From Fallopia convolvulus (Eukaryota; Streptophyta; Magnoliopsida; Caryophyllales; Polygonaceae): a stretch of DNA of 64,000 bases. The notes under the pieces were generated by a model. That model ran no database searches, was not told the origin of the DNA, and was given only the letters and a program-made list of their open reading frames with translations. Of this stretch, positions 22,398-34,610 are shown piece after piece. Every line of letters starts with the position of its first letter. Position 1 is the first letter of the stretch. The stretch covers positions 38,215,786-38,279,785 of the forward strand of contig OZ024724.1 of assembly GCA_964016875.1 (NCBI GenBank). The letters run 5' to 3'. The translations under genes and the position numbers were made by a program.

Positions 22398-23766
22398 TGA
22401 TGAGGTACTTTCATGTTCATTAATACCTACCAAAGAATCCTAACTTAACCTAACTTAGTAGAATGGTAAGTAAGGGTCGATCTAACAGAGACTCGTGTGA
22501 GTGTGTTTAACTTGAATGCCAAGTAATAGAATGATGGGAGGTTTTAGTGAATGTTTATCTAATCTAAGATGCAAATTGAAACTAATTATGGATGCAAAGT
22601 TGATTTTGTTAAACATGTATGATGAAAGCATGTTCAATTAGTTAAATCCATCATGGATATGCTTATTGATCATTGATTCTCTTGATTCTCAATTCACTTG
22701 AATAGTCTATCATGGATTATTATCCAAAACTTTATATTTAGTTGAAAGAGCTAACAGTCTGAACAACATTAATCATCTAACAATCTAGAACAATGTCTAG
22801 ATTCAATTAAACGACAACTTTAAGTTCAAAGTATTGATAGAAACAAATACTCAACGATAACAACTAATCAAGTTATTTGTGGTTTATTCCCTTCTACAAC
22901 TGAATAGCTCGAACCGGTCCAAACAATTATAGTTGCTACTTTATCTAATCAATCCCAAACGAGACTTAATCAGATTAGTTGTAAATTATCCTTGAAATAT
23001 TATTAGGTAGCTAATCTAACAAAATCCTAGAATAACTCTAATTTAATTAAGCACATGGAATAAAACCTATTAAAATTGTTGAGAATCAATAAAACCTCAC
23101 AATATTATATAATCTATGATTTCAATAACTAGTCAAACACAAAGGAATTAGCAATGCATGATTAGATTAAAGAAAAGCTTACAAAAGGTTCAAAGGATGC
23201 CTCTTGAGAGAAGAAACTCTAGCATCCAAAATTATGTTCTAAGTTATAATAAAGATAGAAACTAACAAGGGTCATAAAGTTTCTCCACATATCCTCAAAA
23301 GCCATACAAACAAGCATAAACTCGGACAATTAACCAAACAAACCCAAAAACAAAGCCCAAATTCGGCCCAAATCATGCCCGTATAAAATCGGATTGCGAG
23401 AGTTTGCCTCCAATTGCGCGGCCGCGCTTTTCCATGCTAACCCGCGCAATCGACTTCTGCGTGAATTGCTCGGGCTGACTTCCTTCCTTGCAAGCAGTGT
23501 TTTCTTCTCTTCAATGGTCTTCACTCTAACTTCTTCAATGCTCCTTTGCACCACCTCCTAGCTCACTTCAACTCTTCTAACCACCACTATGATCAACCAT
23601 AATACATCTCGCTTTTGCTCATAAACCTAGAAACCTGCAAAATTGAGCAAACAAGTGCAATCCACAAAAAAACACAAGATCATAGAAACTAAACTAAAAC
23701 TAACTAAAACTTATGCAAAACCAACATAAAACATGCATCTAAACTACACCTATATGCATGCTATCA
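22398..23766 (-). repeat. Athila/Tat-type gypsy LTR
   Basis: Plus-strand ends are TGATGAGG and GCTATCA (TGAT...ATCA inverted ends), about 1.37 kb, with a tRNA-Asp-type primer site next to the TGATGAGG side, so this is a 5' LTR in minus orientation. Little internal sequence remains on the left (about 22320-22397). It contains the GC-rich words GCGCGGCCGCGC and CCCGCGCAATCG at 23415-23455, similar in style to the motif in the Athila-like element at 47328. Confidence 0.7.
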
Positions 23767-23770
23767 ACAA

Positions 23771-24480
23771 GAATCCCTCAAAGTCAAGAAGAGTTCTCAT
23801 GACAAGGGAACCGAGAAGACGAGAGTTCCCTTTGAATGGGAACTGGCGCATGCATGAAAACGACATCTCATCGCATTTTTAGGCTTCCTGTCTGATCAAA
23901 CAAAGGGGCATCTCAGACTTCAGAGTTGCAGTAGAATGAAGACGACCATCCAACAGTCTGATATGATCCAAGAGTTGACAATTCAAATTCAAATCAAAGT
24001 CACATGTCAACCTGAAGGATTAGACCTGGAGAGCAAGGCAAAAAGGGTATTTAGGATAAATACCCCAATCATATAAGGGTTTCTTATCACGCCTATTTTA
24101 GCCCTTCAGCAACTCCCTTGCTCTCGCTTTTCATAAATCACATACTCAAAACATAGAGAGAGAAGAGCAAAGGGATGCTCAAGTGAAGACCATCAGGTTG
24201 GTGAAAAATCCCCGATGACGAGCTAATCTCGACGACGGTGAAGAGGAATGAAAGAGTTCCTAGGTCTAGGGGAACTTTGGTGAAGAGGCAGAAGAAGAGA
24301 GAGGTTTGAGTTTCGCTTTGTCTTTGATTGTGAGCATTCACCGGGTTAGGGTTGAGAGAATACAATAGTGTTGCCTAGGGAGAGAGTCCTTGTAGGAAAA
24401 AAAGATGTTTGTATTCGGCCTTGTAACCTGAAGTGAACTAAGCAATAAAGAGAAGGTAACTTGTTGAAAGGGATTTACTT
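23771..24480 (+). repeat. Diverged copia LTR fragment (same family as copies A/B)
   Basis: In plus orientation it shares in order with the minus strand of the copy B LTR: AGAGTTCTCAT...AAGGGAAC, GAATGGGAACT, GATCCAAGAGTTGAC, AAAGTCACATGT, and TCTCGACGACGGTGAAG. It has its own TATA-like CATATAAGGG near 24073. The start is cut off by the Athila-type LTR. Confidence 0.7.
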
Positions 24481-25410
24481 GACCAACAAATAAATTTATA
24501 GATCAAGACCCCACTGATTACAAAGGAGTGAGGTTAGTCCACCGGAAGAGAAGTCTATGTTTAATTGGTATCTAAAAATATAAAAGAACAGACAAACAAA
24601 AGCAATAAACGAGATAGAAGCAAAATAAACAACGCAGTCGAAGGCATTAAAAGGCTCGGTACCGACCTTGTAAGGGTTGGTAATGAGGTATAACTGGAAC
24701 AAAAACAAAGAATGAAATAAAAACAAGGAAGCAAGAGTACTGTAGGGCTCAGTACCGAGGTATGGGAGCTCGGTAATAATGCAAAACTAAGAACGAAGGT
24801 TTTCACAAGCGAGGGAATGATCTAGGATTTAGGGTTTACCACAACATAGTCATGCAATTTAAACAATATAATATGGAGTATGAATCATAAAGATCATGAC
24901 TTTAAACACAAGTAATCAACTTTTGTTGAACAAACAAGCAAATCAATCAACTTTCATTAATTAATTCACTTTATCTACTTATCTTGATCTAAAGTTCTCA
25001 ACTTTCGTTCCAAACTTTTATCTCTATTCAAATTCACAACTTCTATCTTTTAATCAAGTCATAAACATAAATTACTTCAACTTTCGTCAAAGCATATGCG
25101 CAAACAAGTAGAAAATAGATAAAAGGAAATCAAATTATTCAATCATATCATCATCATGCACAACTATGTTGGATTTTACCCCAACCCTAGAACAAAAGAA
25201 TTACTCACTCATGGCGAAAGAAACAAACAACAAGATTGAAAGAAAACATGACTTTGATTGAACTAAAAAGCTTACTTGAATTCAATTCACATTCGTCTTC
25301 AAAAACCAACTTAGAACACAAGAAACCCTAAATAATCTCTTCCTTGCGCCCTAAGCAACTCCAACTTGTCCCTCAAATGCTCCTAATACAAATCTCTAAA
25401 TAATCTCTTC
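24481..25410. other. Unassigned repeat-like sequence
   Basis: 24640-24780 contains several GGTACCGA/GCTCGGTA words. 24900-25090 contains five copies of a CAACTTTCRTT-type word. AAATAATCTCTTCCTTGC occurs at 25331 and again at 25395. No gene seen. Confidence 0.45.
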
Positions 25411-25417
25411 CTTGCAA

Positions 25418-25430
25418 TGCACTTTTACCG
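25418..25430 (+). repeat. First TGCACTTTT motif
   Basis: AATGCACTTTTACC lies just upstream of the FAR1-like gene and marks the left edge of the motif territory. Confidence 0.6.
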
Positions 25431-25469
25431 ATTTTCAACTAACACATTTATATTTCACTTTTATGTTGT

Positions 25470-28094
25470 AGTGGGGATATCAAACTCTTCTTCAACTACT
25501 ATTCTGAATGAGGAATCACCTAAAAATAGTGGTGAATATTTCATTGAGCTATCTCAAGGGGGAACGACATACTAATTGCCCATGTGTCCATCCGACTTAA
25601 AACCATATAAAGGTGAACTTTTCACCACTTTGGATGAAGGTATTGAGTTCTACAAAAGATATGCATCTGCTTGTGCATTCGAAGTTCGTCACAGGAGTCT
25701 CCATACAAAAGATGACATTGTTATAACTAAGTGGATGATATGTTCTAAACAAGGTTACAAGGATCCTCGGATTGAACGAATTCATCAAAGGAGATCGAAA
25801 TGGGTTGGTTGTGTGGCAAGTATTGGTTGTGTGGCAAGAAATCGCTATATACTGAGCACATTTGTAGAGTGTCATACACATAAGCCCGTGGAGCGTAGAT
25901 ATTCGTAGTTTTTAAAGTCTAATCAAAATCTGCATATGGGCCACAAGAAGTTTATCCTCGATTGTTCTAAAGCCAATGTCGGTCCTACAAAATGCCACAA
26001 GGTTTTTAAGGAACTTGTAGGTGGCTATTCGCATGTCGGGGCTTCTGTTGTTGATTTCAAAAACTTCAGAAGAGATTTGTTGGCATTCTTTGCTGGTTCA
26101 GACGCTCATGTGTTAATCGATAAATTCCATCAAAAAAGAGAACTTTGTGATGCATTCTTCTTTGAATACGAAGTGGATTCCCAAGACCGGTTGACAAGGT
26201 TGTTTTGGGCTGATCCGATCTGAAGAAAAAACTTTGCCTTCTTTGGAGAAGTTGTGTCCTTTGATGCTACATACAGGACTAACAGGTATATCCTTTCTTA
26301 TGCACTATTATTAGTTTCTGATGTACTTTTACTTTTTTCTTTTGCACTATTATTAGTTTCTGGTGCACTTTTACCTGTTTATAATGCACTTTTACCTGTT
26401 TATAATGCGCTTTCATGCCATGATACTTTTACCTTTTTCTTTTGCACTATTATTAGTTTCCGGTGCACTTTTACCTGTTTATAATGCACTTTCATTCCAT
26501 GATACTTGCACCTTTTTCTTATGCACTATTATTAGTTTCTGGTGCACTTTTACCTGTTTATAATGCACTTTTTGACATGTACTCTCTTTTTGTTTTTCAT
26601 ATAGGTATGAAATGGTTTTTGCTCCATTTACCGATTTGGATCACAATAAAATGTGTGTTACATTTGGTGCTGAGCTGTTGTTAAATGAAAATATTGAATC
26701 CTATGTTTGGCTTTTCGAGAGGTTTAAGAAAGCCACGGGGAATGATCCAAAAATAATAGTCACAGTTCAAGATATAGCCATGAAGTCTGCAATAGCGCGT
26801 GTATTTCCTAATACACGTCACCGTCTTTGCATGTGGCACATAATGCAGAAGGTTCCCGATAAGACAAAAGGTTAGCTTTAGTAGATTCTTATCCACTGGA
26901 CAACAAAAAATGGTTCCATGATATGTTTGTTATTCGTCAGTTTTGGATCCCAACTTACTTTAGAGATATAATGTTTGGTGGGTTGGTTAGGACCACTTCT
27001 ATATTTGAGGTACATAATAATTTCTTTGGTCATTTTACCGATAGAAATTACAGGCTTGTGGAGCTAGTAGTGCATTTTGAGAGTCAATTAGACACTCAGA
27101 GACATACACACTCGAAGCTGAACTACGAGTCTTCCATTATGATTCCTGATTTTAGGACTACACTTGAGCTAGAGAGGCATACAGCAGAGGTTTTCACATT
27201 GACAGTCTTCAAGTTGATTCAGACTGAAATATGTTCTGCTTGTTTTGATTGTCGTTTGACTAGTATGGTACCAGAAAACGAAGCCATCACATATACTATT
27301 GTGCAAGCTGGTAGGCCCATAGTGGTTTGCTCATGCAGAGAGTTTGAACGTGGTTGGCATGCCTTGTCGCCACATGTTTTTTGTTTTTAAAAACTTGGAC
27401 ATGACACGCATTCCCAACAGATTTGTCCTCACTCGGTGGACTAAACTTGCAACTATAAAGCCGAATTTCTGTATTGCCGGTTCATTGGTTGATCATTGTG
27501 CTGAGTTGGAAGAAAGGCAAAAGTTAACAAATACACTGTTTTTTTACTTTTTTTGCTGGATGCGACAATTAGAGCGAGATACTACTCAACATCTGAATGA
27601 GTTTGTCTGCCTCATTAGTGATCAGAAGGAAGCTCTTATGAAAAAGGCATGGTTATGCAAAATTCTAGCTCATATAATGCACAAATTGCTGAGGAATTTG
27701 TTGGTACATCATTGCCTACCACAATAAGTATCCATCCACCAGAACAAGCCAAGACCAAGGGGAGTGGGAAGAGAATTCTAGGTGGTAAGGATTCCGGAAT
27801 TCAAACTAGCAATAAGAAGAAAAGAAAATGTGGGAGATGCAAGAAGTATGCAAATCACAATAGGTCAACTTGTGAGTATATTACTTTGCATTTTAACTTG
27901 TATATAATACACTTTTTCTATTTTATAGTGCACCTTTTATCCATTAGATGCACTTTATTAAGTTTGTAATGCACTATTTGGCACTCTATGCACTTGCAAA
28001 AAAATTACATTTTTGTTTTCCAAATGCACGTAAAGAAAATATTGAGGAAAGTGAAGAATCTGCTGAGATTGAAGAATTTGACCCAAATACATAA
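25470..28094 (+). pseudogene. FAR1-like Mutator transposase, decayed
   Basis: The N-terminal FAR1 DNA-binding block (ELFTTLDEGIEFYKRYA...FEVRHRSLH) is at 25610-25900. The transposase core follows: SFDATYRTNR|YEMVFAPF holds the first catalytic Asp and is split by an intron (26286-26604, GT-AG). VTVQDIAMKSAIARVFPNTRHRLCMWH has Val where TDQD is usual, so the second catalytic Asp appears lost. TTSIFEVHNNFFGHF keeps the Glu. A SWIM finger (CSCREFE...GMPCRHMF) is split by a frameshift near 27345. A CCHC-like KCGRCKKYANHNRSTC precedes an acidic C-terminus at 28094. In-frame stops near 25573, 25906 and 26221 and a further shift near 26875 make it non-functional. Confidence 0.85.
26286..26604 (+). 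repeat. TGCACTTTT array filling intron 1 of the FAR1-like gene
   Basis: About twelve motif copies or variants (TGCACTTTTACC, TGCACTATTATT) recur in a higher-order pattern of about 100 bp that occurs three times. The array takes up nearly the whole intron, between donor AACAG|GTATAT and acceptor ATATAG|GTATG. Polarity is always plus. Confidence 0.9.
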
Positions 28095-28510
28095 TGTAAG
28101 TATTTGTTTTAATTTATTTTTGTTGTGCTTTCTTTTTTGTTTTAAGACTTTCTTCTAATGTGTCCCCTTTTTTTTTATTTTCGGGTTGATTACATTCTTC
28201 AGGGCAACCATTAACAATTCATTTTATATTTTTTAGTTTACTTATCTAGACATTTATGACCTTATCAATATTAATTTTGCACTTTATCATTACCATTTTA
28301 CATATTTTTTTAAGCAAATGTAATGCACTTTAGCTTTATATCGATGCACTTTACTAGTATTTCTAATGCACTTTAACTGTATATCGGTGCACTTTTACCA
28401 ATATCCTAATGCACTTTATCTTTATATCAATGCACTCTAACTTTTTATATTCTATTTATCGATGCACTTCATGATGCACTTTTTCTACTACTCCCAATGT
28501 ACTTTTGGTG
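27890..28510 (+). repeat. TGCACTTTT array in last intron and 3' flank of the FAR1-like gene
   Basis: About sixteen copies. Those at 28260-28510 are spaced 20-35 bp apart and lie after the stop codon at 28094. Same polarity as the first array. Confidence 0.85.
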
Positions 28511-29524
28511 TATTTCATTGGAACCAAATCACTGGACAAATAAGATCCATAAAAAGTGTAGCTTTGTGGCAACCACACCATACACACTCAACCACTCACT
28601 TGAAAACACAATTCAGTGGAAGTGGAATTACCATATCTACTCTTCCCACCTTTTCAACACTATCAACTGAACACATGTGCTCTACCTAGCTATAACACTA
28701 AGAAGCTCGTTCAGAATTAAGATAAGAGTGAAATCAAATCTGCAGGTTCTACTTAAAGGCTGCAACAGTTGGTAAAGAAATAGGAAATGTGGCTGAGCGC
28801 CTGGCTGAATTAGCCATGTGTGATCACAAGCTGGTTTAGTTTTGGCCCTGAAGTGTTGCAGTAGAAATAGTCATGTTAGTTTCTCTTGCATCCAACCAAG
28901 ACCAATCCTGCCAACATGTCATGGAGGTACATAAAAGATCGTCAAACTAAATTCAGTAAGCTTATATAAAACTTTTACAAAGGATGATTTAGGACCAGTT
29001 TTCATTCAGTAAGCTTATATAAAATATTAAAATCCAACACCATGCTGAAGTTTGTTTCTCCCTAGTTCTGACTTAAAATGAAAAGAGTTGGGAGCCACTA
29101 CCTTGCCATTAAGCAATGTCGTAGAATATTTCTTCACTTGCATTAAAAATTAGTATAATCTTACTAGCCAAAGACTAGAAAACAATCCCAGGGAAAAAAA
29201 ATAAGCAACAGACGACAACAACAACAATACCCAAGAAAAAGAAAAGAAAAGGCTGAAAATCAACTCAACATTCTCATAGCAACTGATTATTGAGTTAATG
29301 AACAACAATTCATGATCATGGAACCAGAATCAACCATAAATCCAAACCAACCATTACCACAAACTCAATTACTTGATAATCCCCCAAATCATCGCAAGAA
29401 AGCTGTGGAATTTTATAAATGATGACCTCACATGGTCCGTAGAATAGAACTCAAGGTATTGTTACAATATTCATGCCTTAAAAGTTCAATCCAGAGTGCA
29501 TAGCAATAAGCACCCTACTTATCA
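28511..29524. other. Intergenic region between the convergent genes, no motif
   Basis: AT-rich, no coding region seen, and TGCACTTTT is absent here although it is dense on both sides. Confidence 0.5.
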
Positions 29525-29630
29525 TCCTCTTAAAGTCCTACCATAGCTACCTAAATTGTTCAAGGTTAGAAAGTAGCCTCTTAAAGTCCTACCATAGCTA
29601 CCAAAAAAATGTTAAAAGGTTAGAAAGTAG
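29525..29630. repeat. Tandem duplication of about 52 bp
   Basis: CCTCTTAAAGTCCTACCATAGC through GGTTAGAAAGTAG occurs at 29525-29574 and again, slightly changed, at 29576-29630. Confidence 0.85.
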
Positions 29631-29651
29631 CCATGGCTACTTTCTAACCTT
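29616..29651. repeat. Perfect 36-bp palindrome over the Ulp1-like stop codon
   Basis: The left arm AAGGTTAGAAAGTAGCCA (29616-29633) is followed directly by its exact reverse complement (29634-29651). The right arm is the last coding bases of the minus-strand gene, including its stop. Confidence 0.95.
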
Positions 29652-30069
29652 CTGTGAAACAAATTTCTTTAACTTCTCCATCACCGTCTTCTTCATTTCA
29701 ATACATTCTACGTTGATGATGGCATAGGTATACTTCTTCCTTAGAACAATCATGGCCCTGCTGATTTGACATTCTGAATCCCCCCAACCCTCATCTATCT
29801 TGTTCGGTGGACCCATATACGTCTCGAAATGACGCATATCATATATTCCACCTTTAACATCACTTTTTGGGTCATCCCATTTGAGGTTTTGCTCGTCTAT
29901 CCCATTATGTTCTTCAAGTCTACCGGCTTTTGCAAAGAGTTTCCACTTTTTGAGATATTTGATAACCTTGGTCTTCTGCAAGATATAAAATTGCAGCATT
30001 TAATATTTTCTAAACAATAACATTAAACATGAATGTAAAAAAAAAGAATAATTTGTGAAATTTAATAAT

Positions 30070-30230
30070 TATATTTATGAATGCACTTTTCACAATTTAA
30101 AATGCACTTTTACTACTTCATGGTGCACTTTTCTATATACGATTTGGAAGAAACTTTTTCTACTCTATGGTGCACTTTTTATACTCTATGATGCACGTTT
30201 TCTAATTTACGATGCACTTTTCCTAATTCC
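30070..30230 (+). repeat. TGCACTTTT array in an intron of the Ulp1-like gene
   Basis: Six copies within the intron 29976-30271. They read TGCACTTTT on the plus strand, that is antisense to this gene. Confidence 0.9.
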
Positions 30231-30914
30231 AAAACTAGATTTATCTATTTGGCATGATTTAATAAGCTTACCAGGTTGAAAAACTTGAATTTATAGAAAT
30301 CTCCAATTTCTTCCTTCTTTGTTGAGTTATGGAGAAGCTGTATCATCCCATTGATCTTCGAATTGAAACTTTCTACAAAGTAAGTTTCATTATTCAAAAT
30401 GATAGGACTCAATATCTACAAATGGAGAGAAAACTTTTGTTAGTTTTTCAAGTACTACTGAATTACAGTGAATTAGTTTACTTATAATTTAAAAAAAAAT
30501 TACCAAGTCGATCGTCTTCAATAGCCGTCCCTCAAGAATGCATAAAGCCAAGTCCATTCCATCATTGAATACCTCTTGGGTAACATCTTTAGATTGTTTA
30601 AAATGGAATTTCTTTAAAGTCAAATTAAAATAGAAATAACAACTGCAACATACACATTTAATCATTGAAATACTTACAATATTGTACACTTTGCCACTCC
30701 ATCTTGATGGTTTCTCGTTGCTCTTCCATCTCTCCATGTCATTGACATACATAGTGAAAGAATCCATAACAGATATATCCAAGTCCTCTGACATGGAAGA
30801 GAAATTTACTCTTGTGGCAGTGAAATCTCCACGTTTGAACAACATCTCTCTACATAGGAAAAACACACACATTAGGTTTTGTAGATGAGAAAATACAAAG
30901 CCTAGCATTTTCAC

Positions 30915-30990
30915 TTTTCATACTTAGCAATGCACTTTTGACACTTTATAACGCACTTTTGGCACTTAATAATGCACTTTTTAAGCATGA
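30915..30990 (+). repeat. TGCACTTTT cluster in an intron of the Ulp1-like gene
   Basis: Three copies about 24 bp apart, plus polarity. The rest of this ~780-bp intron has no other feature until 31440. Confidence 0.85.
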
Positions 30991-31439
30991 TGAAGGATGG
31001 CTTTTTAATCAGTCAGTAACCACTAACATATGTAGAAAATACTAGTGATTACATTCTAGGCCTTGATTTGCCTTTTGAGATCATTCTTGTATCCTACATT
31101 TATATCATTATAATAAAATTTTCAAACAGTGATACGTTTCAATCTTAGCCTTACACAGCATTAGCTGTTGAAGCTTTATGTGATTTCCTGGTAATGTGAC
31201 ACTACAGAAACTGAATCTGCTTCCTACAATATTTCATTCATATCTAGCTCTATAGTATTACCCCATTCAAGCATTAAAACAAGTAGTCTATGGGTAAGAA
31301 AATATGATTCAGTTACAAACAGTGTCTAAAAAATTATGCTGGTGAGGTTGATAAGTCATAATAGTCCTATAGCCAGATTAAAATTAAGCAATTTAACCCA
31401 AACCATTAGTAGTGTGATTATTTAATTCAATGATACTTA

Positions 31440-31580
31440 AGAATGCACTTTTCACAGTTAATAATGCACTTTTTACACTTAAGAGTGCACTTTTTGTACT
31501 TGTCCAGTATTACCCTATATCTAGAATGCACTTTTCAAATTTTATGATGCACGTTACACATTTTATATTGCACTTTTTCT
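31440..31580 (+). repeat. TGCACTTTT array in an intron of the Ulp1-like gene
   Basis: Six to seven copies, plus polarity, spaced 22-28 bp. Confidence 0.88.
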
Positions 31581-32769
31581 TATCATAAAGGGAAAAGAAC
31601 ACAATAAGTATTTGAATAGAAAACTTACTCTTCTATGCCAACTAATTCCTTTTCTAGCCCAAGTGGCTGAACCGCAAACTCCCACATGTGTTTTACCTCT
31701 TCTCTTACATTAGAGAAGATATTGATCGTTCTTTCATAGAAAGGGCTTACCACTACAATTCCAACCTTCTTGGGTCATTTTCCTAATACAGTAGGATTTG
31801 GACTATCCATCTTTCTTTTTTCCTGTCCAATATACAACATTAAATAGATAAACATAATGTATCAAATCAAAAGAGAGAATTTTTTTTTTGACAAGTATAC
31901 CCGCTTCTTTCCTAGCTTCTGTACTTTAAATGGCTCCTCCTTTTCAACCTTCTTTTCTTCGCCAACTTGTTTCACCTCCTTTTCAACCTTCTTCTCTTCA
32001 CCCACTTGTTTTATTGCTCCTTCAAGAACAACTTCTTGGTCATACTCTTTAGCAATCTCAGTCGCGATCACTATTGCATTTTCACCTTCAAGTTGTTCTT
32101 CATTAGAAGCCCCCTCCTCCAGCCTAGTGGATGCATTCTCATTTGCAGCTGAATCTGTTTTTTCTCCAAGTATGGTGAGATCTTCTATTTCTTCATTTGT
32201 ATCAACTTCTTCACTTTCATTTACTCCTTGTTCAAGTTCTGTTTTTTGCTCATCTCCTCCTTCGGATTGAACCTCTTCCTCCACCTCAGATCCTAACTCA
32301 CCCTCTCCTGTTTTATTCTCATCATCTTTAGGTATAAAATCAGCTTCTTGTTCGGTTGACTTCTTCTAATTCCATGTCAAGCAAGTCAGGCGGGGGAGGA
32401 GTGAAGTCGGCTGAATAGGGCTTCAACTTCTTCTTGTATGTTTCCGCTTTTGCTGCCTTCTCCAATGCATCCAGAAGTTCTAGATCATTCCAAAACAAAT
32501 CATGTGAGCTATCCCAGATGGTTTTCCAATCTGCAATAGGGTCATCTACAGTTTCCTTGGCAATTTCAGAAGGTGTAGTCTGTACCATGTTTGAGAACCT
32601 CTCCATTGCCTGCCCGACAACGGTACTTTTCTCTTTCAGCTACTCCTTAATACCTCCACAATAGTCCGAGAGATCTGCAATGCTCTTAGTAGCTTTGCTT
32701 GCCTTTCTAGAAACCGTCTTCACAATCACCTGTTAAAACATATTATTATAAGTTAATATGTATTCTTTG

Positions 32770-33120
32770 TTTAAGGATGCACTTTTCACGTTTAACAATG
32801 CACTTCTAAGGATGCACTTTTGTAAAAAATCAGCTTTGTTGATCATATTTTGAGACTACTAGTGCCTGTTGAAAACTGAATTTGAACAGTTTCAACCAGC
32901 ACTTTTCATACTTTAAAATGCACTTTTTTATATTATACAATGCATTTTTTAAGAATAGAATCTAGAATGCACTTTTTATGCTACGCAATGCACTTTTAAT
33001 ATTTTACAATGCACTTCTTAAGAATGAAAACTAGAATGCACTTTTTATTCTACACAATGTACTTTTTATTCTACACAATACACTTTTCATACTTCACAAT
33101 GCACTTTTTAAGAATAGAAT
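32770..33120 (+). repeat. TGCACTTTT array in an intron of the Ulp1-like gene
   Basis: About eleven copies and variants in the intron 32730-33167, with a repeated higher-order unit containing AAGAATAGAATCTAGAATGC. Confidence 0.88.
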
Positions 33121-34289
33121 CTAGAATGTAACTTAAGAATGGGCTTTTTAATAGAATTTCAATATACCTCTAACTCTGCCAATTCATCCCCAATAAATTC
33201 TTCTTCTCTAGATGTGGGAAGAGTTGGTGTTCTTCCGGTTTGGTTTGCAACTACATTTTTCTCCCACAAATGCATTTGACCAAAGTTTTTAACAGTTTGC
33301 CACTCTTTGTTTTGTCGATCACACAATGACCTTCCGCTCCATACCATGAAGACTGGAAAAGTATGTTTAGGGTGTTGTCCCAGGAATATACCTCTGTCAA
33401 CATATAGAAGCTGAAAATAAAAGAGATTAAATTTATTAAACTTCTAAGCTTATTATTGAATCATAATCAAGCTTAAATAATAAAAGACAATGCATGAAAA
33501 TAAATTTGATAGCATAGAAGTTTTTGCTTACAACAAGTAGGAGTATTGGGCCGTTGAATTTTGATGTTTGTTTCTTCTTCCAATTTAAAGTCTTTTGAAC
33601 AAGTATTGTCTTTAGAAAGTTGCACCAATCTAGGTTACAAATTTCTTCCACATCTTCAATCAATATATTGTGGTTTGCTTCCACATTGCCCGTACTTTCA
33701 ACAAGGGAGCATATGAACAAGACAATAAAGTGTCTTTTGAACCAAACACCTCCATCTTCACATGCTTTCATCTTTATAGCAACATCTTTAGTTGTAATTT
33801 TTTTTAGTAGAAACTTTTATATCCTCTTCACTTTCAAAAACAGAACCTATATACTGCATCTTCCATTCTTCAAGAAGTGCGACTGAGTCGTTCCTTTTTC
33901 TCTTCTTTATCTCCGTCCCACCAAGGGGTATTCCAAAGACATCATGAACAACTTTATCATTGATCCTTTATTCATCTATTTTAAGCTCACACCTAGTAGC
34001 ATCAAAAAGCTCTAATAGCCACAACGCAAGACTACATGGTAGATCAGATACTTCAAAGCTCAATAAATGACCAAAGCCAATGCTTTTGATGCTCTCCTTT
34101 TGTGCATGATTTAGTAGCTTTAAGTACTCTGCAAAAACATTTGGCACTGTCCTAGTTCCCAAACTAGGAAACTTACTTGCGATTGTACACCTTTTTTTAG
34201 TTTCATTTCCATCAGATGATGTCTTCCTTTGTTCACCTAGAAAATAGGCAAAAAAAATTAAAAATGAATTTGGATGTACTTGTAAAGAA

Positions 34290-34610
34290 TGTCTTCTTAT
34301 GCCAATTATCAATGCACTTTTCTTATGCACTTTTGAAACTTTTCACTGAACTTTTCCATTTGATGATGCACTTTTCATATGCCATTTATCAATGCACTTT
34401 TCCTATGTCATAATGCACTTTTGAAACTTTTCAATGCACTTTTTCCATCAGATGATGCACTTTTCTTATGTAATTTATCAATGCATTTTTTAAACTTTTC
34501 AATGCACTTTTTCCATTAGATGATACAATTTTCTTATGCCATTTATCAATGCACTTTTCTTATGTCATAATGCACTTTTGAAACTTTTCAATGCATTTTT
34601 GAAACTTATT
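34290..34610 (+). repeat. TGCACTTTT array in first intron of the Ulp1-like gene
   Basis: About fifteen copies in a ~400-bp intron, in a higher-order unit of about 100 bp (TTATGCCATTTATCAATGCA, then TGAAACTTTTCAATGCAC). Confidence 0.9.

Noticed and set aside
26254..26684. Overlapping repetitive ORFs encoding LFIMHFYLF-type peptides
   Set aside because: They are translations of the TGCACTTTT intron array and cross clear splice sites.
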